From Pseudomonas sp. A-RE-19 (GTDB lineage Bacteria > Pseudomonadota > Gammaproteobacteria > Pseudomonadales > Pseudomonadaceae): a stretch of 64,000 nt of DNA. Location of the stretch: the NCBI RefSeq assembly GCF_019956555.1, contig NZ_JAHBDQ010000033.1, forward strand, positions 1 to 64,000, given 5' to 3'. This document shows, piece after piece, positions 61,066-64,000 of the stretch (its first letter is position 1; every line of letters starts with the position of its first letter). A program made the translations under genes and the position numbers. The notes under the pieces are model-generated. The model was not told where the DNA came from. It was given only the letters and a program-made list of their open reading frames with translations, and searched no databases.

Positions 61066-62100
61066 CTATTTGACCTCGACCACAGTGCCCAGCAACCGCT
61101 GCAAGGCTTCGTTCACCGCTTTCGGCATAAGCTGGCGCAAGCAATTGTAATGACCGAAACGGCAGGTGCGATCGAAGCAAGGGCTGCATTCGATGCCCAG
61201 ACGCACGATCTCGACGTGCTCGGCCAGCGGTGGCGTGAAGCCCGGCGACGTCGAGCCGTACACCGCCACCAATGGGCGGTTCAGCGCGGCGGCCACGTGC
61301 ATCAGGCCGGAGTCGTTGGAGACCACCGCATCGGCGCAGGACAGCAGATCGATGGCCTCGGCCAGGGAAGTGCCGCCGCTGAGGTTCACCGACTCTTCAC
61401 GCAGCCCCGGAATCAGCCGCGCACGGATGTCTTCACCCACCGCGTGATCATTTTTTGAGCCGAACAGCCAGACCTGCCAGCCTTCACGGATCCTTGCTTC
61501 AGCAACTTTGGCGTAATGCTCGGATGGCCAGCGCTTGGACTCGCCGAACTCAGCGCCGGGGCACAGCGCCAACACCGGACGATCGAGGGCCAGACCGAAT
61601 TTGGCCAGGGCGGCATCGCGGGTCACCGGGTCGATCTGCAGGCTCGGCCGTGGATACGGCTTCGGCAGCTCGGCGCCGGGCTCAAAGGCCAGGGCCATGA
61701 AGCGCTCGATCATCAGCGGGTAACGCTCTTTGTCGAGCGTACGCACGTCATTGAGCAAACCGTAGCGGAACTCGCCGCGCCAGCCGGTGCGTTTCGGGAT
61801 ACCGGCAAAAAACGGTACCAGTGCCGACTTCAGCGAATTGGGCAGCAGGATGGCCTGGTCGTACTGACCGGTCAGGGATTTACCGATGCGCCGACGCGTC
61901 GCCAGCCCCAGCACGCCATGGCCGAGCGGGAAGCTCAAGGCCTGGCGCACTTCGGGCATGCGCTCGAGAATCGGCCGGCTCCACTCGGGGGCCAGCACGT
62001 CGATTTCGCACTGCGGGTGGCGCTGTTTGAGACACTGAAAAAGTGTCTGAGCCATCACCATGTCACCGACCCAACTGGGCCCAACGATCAGAATTTTCAT
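61066..62100 (-). CDS. waaF: ADP-heptose:LPS heptosyltransferase II WaaF
   Basis: The 344-residue GT9 enzyme adds the second heptose. It has GPSWVGDMVMAQTLFQCLK, LLPNSLKSALVPFFAGIPKR, PGAEFGESKRWPSEHYA and VSNDSGLMHVAAALNRPL, the WaaF pattern; CSPCFDRTCRFGHYNCL is the Cys-rich end. ATG 62100 (MKILIVGPSWVGDMVM) is the conserved start; the frame continues upstream to 62262 through REP DNA and is rejected. It is the first gene of the waaF-waaC-waaG-waaP-wapP-wapQ run. Confidence 0.96.
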   Translation of the reverse strand: MKILIVGPSWVGDMVMAQTLFQCLKQRHPQCEIDVLAPEWSRPILERMPEVRQALSFPLGHGVLGLATRRRIGKSLTGQYDQAILLPNSLKSALVPFFAGIPKRTGWRGEFRYGLLNDVRTLDKERYPLMIERFMALAFEPGAELPKPYPRPSLQIDPVTRDAALAKFGLALDRPVLALCPGAEFGESKRWPSEHYAKVAEARIREGWQVWLFGSKNDHAVGEDIRARLIPGLREESVNLSGGTSLAEAIDLLSCADAVVSNDSGLMHVAAALNRPLVAVYGSTSPGFTPPLAEHVEIVRLGIECSPCFDRTCRFGHYNCLRQLMPKAVNEALQRLLGTVVEVK

Positions 62101-62218
62101 GTGGTTTCCAAAAACGAGCCGGGGAGGCATACGCCTCCCCGCCTCGAGAATCACTGTGGAAGTCTGTTTGCCCGCGATGGGATCATCACCTTCAACATGA
62201 CTGTCGATTGTCACTCCG

Positions 62219-62414
62219 CTATCGCGAGCAAGCTCGCTCCCACATTGGGTATTGGTGCACATCCAGTGCGGTGCAGCTTAGCTCTTTGCCGGCTGCCTTC
62301 ACTCCAAAAACACTGCAACTTTACTGTGGGAGCGAGCCTGCTCGCGATGGCGGCCTGACAGTCATCATAAATGTTGAATGTGACGGCCTCATCGCGAGCA
62401 GGCTCGCTCCCACA
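62219..62414. repeat. Three REP units, type B
   Basis: CTATCGCGAGCAAGCTCGCT.. (62219), the inverse GTGGGAGCGAGCCTGCTCGC.. (62326) and CATCGCGAGCAGGCTCGCTC.. (62390) alternate in orientation. The 343-base gap between waaF and glnE is mostly this repeat; a weak fourth copy lies at 62155-62181. No gene is seen in the gap. Confidence 0.88.
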
Positions 62415-62443
62415 GGAGTATCAGGTGTTGCAAATATCTCGTT

Positions 62444-64000
62444 TCAGCTTAACCCCAGCTCGCGCCAGATCCGCATGACTTGCCGTCGTTCATCCACGAA
62501 CTGGTCGCCCGGTATCACCCCGGCGTCCTTCTGCAAGGCCTCCCGGTGAGCGGCGGAACGATAGGCCTTATAGGCCTCACGCAACAGGCTGGCGTCTTCG
62601 GCAGGCATCAGCCCTTCCTCCTCCAGCCCTTCCAGAATGCGGATATTGTCGGTATAGCGCAGCAATGACGGATGCGCCTCGGACCACGCCAGAGCCGCGT
62701 ATTGCACCATAAATTCAATATCGACGATACCTCCGGCGTCCTGCTTGAGATCGAACGGCGCCGTGGCCTCGAAGGCATTTGCCGCCGTACCCGCCGCAGT
62801 GCTCTTGGTGCCGAGGTTATCGCGCATCTTGGCGCGCATCTCACTGACCTCCTGACGCAAGGTCGGCAGGTCTCGCGGTTTAGCCAATACCGTCGCGCGA
62901 ACTTTCTCGAACGCCTGACCGACATCCGCACTGCCCACCAGCACCCGCGCCCGCACCAGTGCCTGATGTTCCCAGGTCCAGGCTTCGTTTTCCTGATACC
63001 GGGCAAACGCCCCCAGGGAACTCACCAACAGACCGGACGCACCGGACGGCCGCAGGCGCATGTCCACTTCATACAGCTGACCGGAGTTGGTCTGGGCCGT
63101 CAGCAAGTGAATGATTCGCTGGCCAAGCCGGGTAAAGAACTGCGCGCCGTCGATGGGTTTCGGGCCGTCGGTTTCCGCCTGCGGATCCGCGTCATGGATG
63201 AACACCAGATCCAGGTCCGAACTATGTCCCAGCTCCAGACCGCCGACTTTCCCATAACCGACAATGATGAAACCAGGGTCGCACAAGGAGCCATCGATGC
63301 GCAGCGGCGCTCCGTATTTCGCCACCGTCTGGCGCCAGGCCAGGGCCAGCACTTGCTCGAGGATCGCCTCGGCAAGCCAGGTCAGGTAATCACTGACCTT
63401 CATCAACGGCAGGCTGCCGGCGATTTCCGACGCGGCGACGCGCAAGCGGTGCGCCAGTTTGAAATGTCGCAGGGCTTCCATTTGTTGCTCGAGGTCGTCT
63501 TCGGGAATCCGCGTCAGACGCTCGCGCAACTCGGCCGCCAGTTCCGGCGCCAGCGGCGGCTTGAACAACCGGCCTTCGTTGAGCAATTCGTCGAGCAGCA
63601 ACGGGAAGCGCGTGATTTGTTCGGCAATCCACGGGCTCGCGGCGCACAGGGTCAGCAAGCGGCGCAGGGCGCCGGGGTTCTCGGTCAACAACACCAGGTA
63701 AGCAGAACGACGCGCCACGGCTTCCACCAGCGGTAGTACCCGTTCCAGCACCAGGTCTGGGCTGGCGTGTTCCACGGCCTGAGCCAGCAAGCGTGGAATA
63801 AAGGCATCGAGGCGCTCACGCCCCAGTCGCTGCATGGCGCGCAATTGCGGGCTGCCGCGCAGGCTGGCCAAGGCTTTCAGAGCTTTGGCAGCATCAGCGA
63901 ACCCACCCTCTTCCAATTGACGACAGGCGGCGTCCTCGTCCTGCGCCTCTTCCCACAACGGCAGCCATTCCCCGCCGACCACCACTTCGCTCTCGGCGCC
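62444..64000 (-). CDS. glnE: Glutamine synthetase adenylyltransferase (partial)
   Basis: GlnE adds and removes AMP on glutamine synthetase under PII control. The frame runs past the right edge, leaving the C-terminal 518 residues. Seen parts: end of the N-terminal domain linker, the GlnD-regulated region, and the adenylylation domain with VGYGKVGGLELGHSSDLDL (nucleotidyltransferase G-G-x8-D-x-D motif), DMRLRPSGASGLLV, KQDAGGIVDIEFMVQYAAL, and the terminal helices with RQVMRIWRELGLS. The start lies outside the window; full length is about 980 in relatives. Confidence 0.96.
   Translation of the reverse strand, partial: GAESEVVVGGEWLPLWEEAQDEDAACRQLEEGGFADAAKALKALASLRGSPQLRAMQRLGRERLDAFIPRLLAQAVEHASPDLVLERVLPLVEAVARRSAYLVLLTENPGALRRLLTLCAASPWIAEQITRFPLLLDELLNEGRLFKPPLAPELAAELRERLTRIPEDDLEQQMEALRHFKLAHRLRVAASEIAGSLPLMKVSDYLTWLAEAILEQVLALAWRQTVAKYGAPLRIDGSLCDPGFIIVGYGKVGGLELGHSSDLDLVFIHDADPQAETDGPKPIDGAQFFTRLGQRIIHLLTAQTNSGQLYEVDMRLRPSGASGLLVSSLGAFARYQENEAWTWEHQALVRARVLVGSADVGQAFEKVRATVLAKPRDLPTLRQEVSEMRAKMRDNLGTKSTAAGTAANAFEATAPFDLKQDAGGIVDIEFMVQYAALAWSEAHPSLLRYTDNIRILEGLEEEGLMPAEDASLLREAYKAYRSAAHREALQKDAGVIPGDQFVDERRQVMRIWRELGLS

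Overview
The window comes from a fluorescent-group Pseudomonas chromosome. Gene order from motA to glnE follows the block I recall from P. aeruginosa PAO1 (motB-motA, rhdA, psd, serB, parC-parE, cpdA, nudF, thiC, tolC/opmH, waaA, hldE, msbA, waaL, the wap/waa core-LPS genes, glnE). The proteins are GC-rich Pseudomonas types, and the intergenic repeats are the REP/REPIN elements typical of this group. No rRNA, tRNA, IS element, prophage or CRISPR array is visible.

Layout. 1-5541: a minus-strand type VI secretion island (vgrG, a DUF4123 adaptor, a VasX/BTH_I2691-type effector, and a truncated last gene that may encode immunity), each gene overlapping the next by a few bases. 5789-7672: motAB flagellar stator. 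7839-13208: HDOD protein, rhodanese, phosphatidylserine decarboxylase, and a protein with a half-conserved PilZ motif. 13328-16209: serB and a membrane protein with an acidic linker. 16463-25902: minus-strand housekeeping run with both topoisomerase IV subunits, a PqiC-like lipoprotein, a retropepsin-like protease, cAMP phosphodiesterase and ADP-ribose pyrophosphatase. 26145-32088: a lipoprotein, HMP transporter cytX, thiC with its TPP riboswitch, and tolC. 32192-37991: waaA, LysR/SMR divergent pair, FAD oxidoreductase, aldo/keto reductase, and a conserved unknown.

38036-62100 is a large surface-polysaccharide region: three accessory glycosyltransferase-like genes, hldE, a decayed adenylylsulfate-kinase (cysC) fragment, msbA, and waaL fused to a kinase-like domain. 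After these comes a long, tightly overlapping minus-strand core oligosaccharide cluster (wapR, ssg, DUF6625-like, dnpA, Mig-14-like, wapH, wapO, a double-kinase protein, wapQ, wapP, waaP, waaG, waaC, waaF). Heptose is made (HldE) and transferred (WaaC, WaaF), phosphorylated (WaaP and relatives), carbamoylated (WapO) and extended by glycosyltransferases. The core-lipid A is flipped by MsbA and capped by WaaL. The window ends inside glnE.

The most interesting items are the WaaL-kinase fusion lacking the usual catalytic Asp, a cluster of kinase-fold domains in which some have lost the catalytic Asp, the cysC remnant with its terminator still in place, the T6SS island beside motB, the accessory three-gene glycan module, and REPIN hairpins with compensatory base changes. 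I saw no wholly new system; the novelty lies in accessory genes and fusions.
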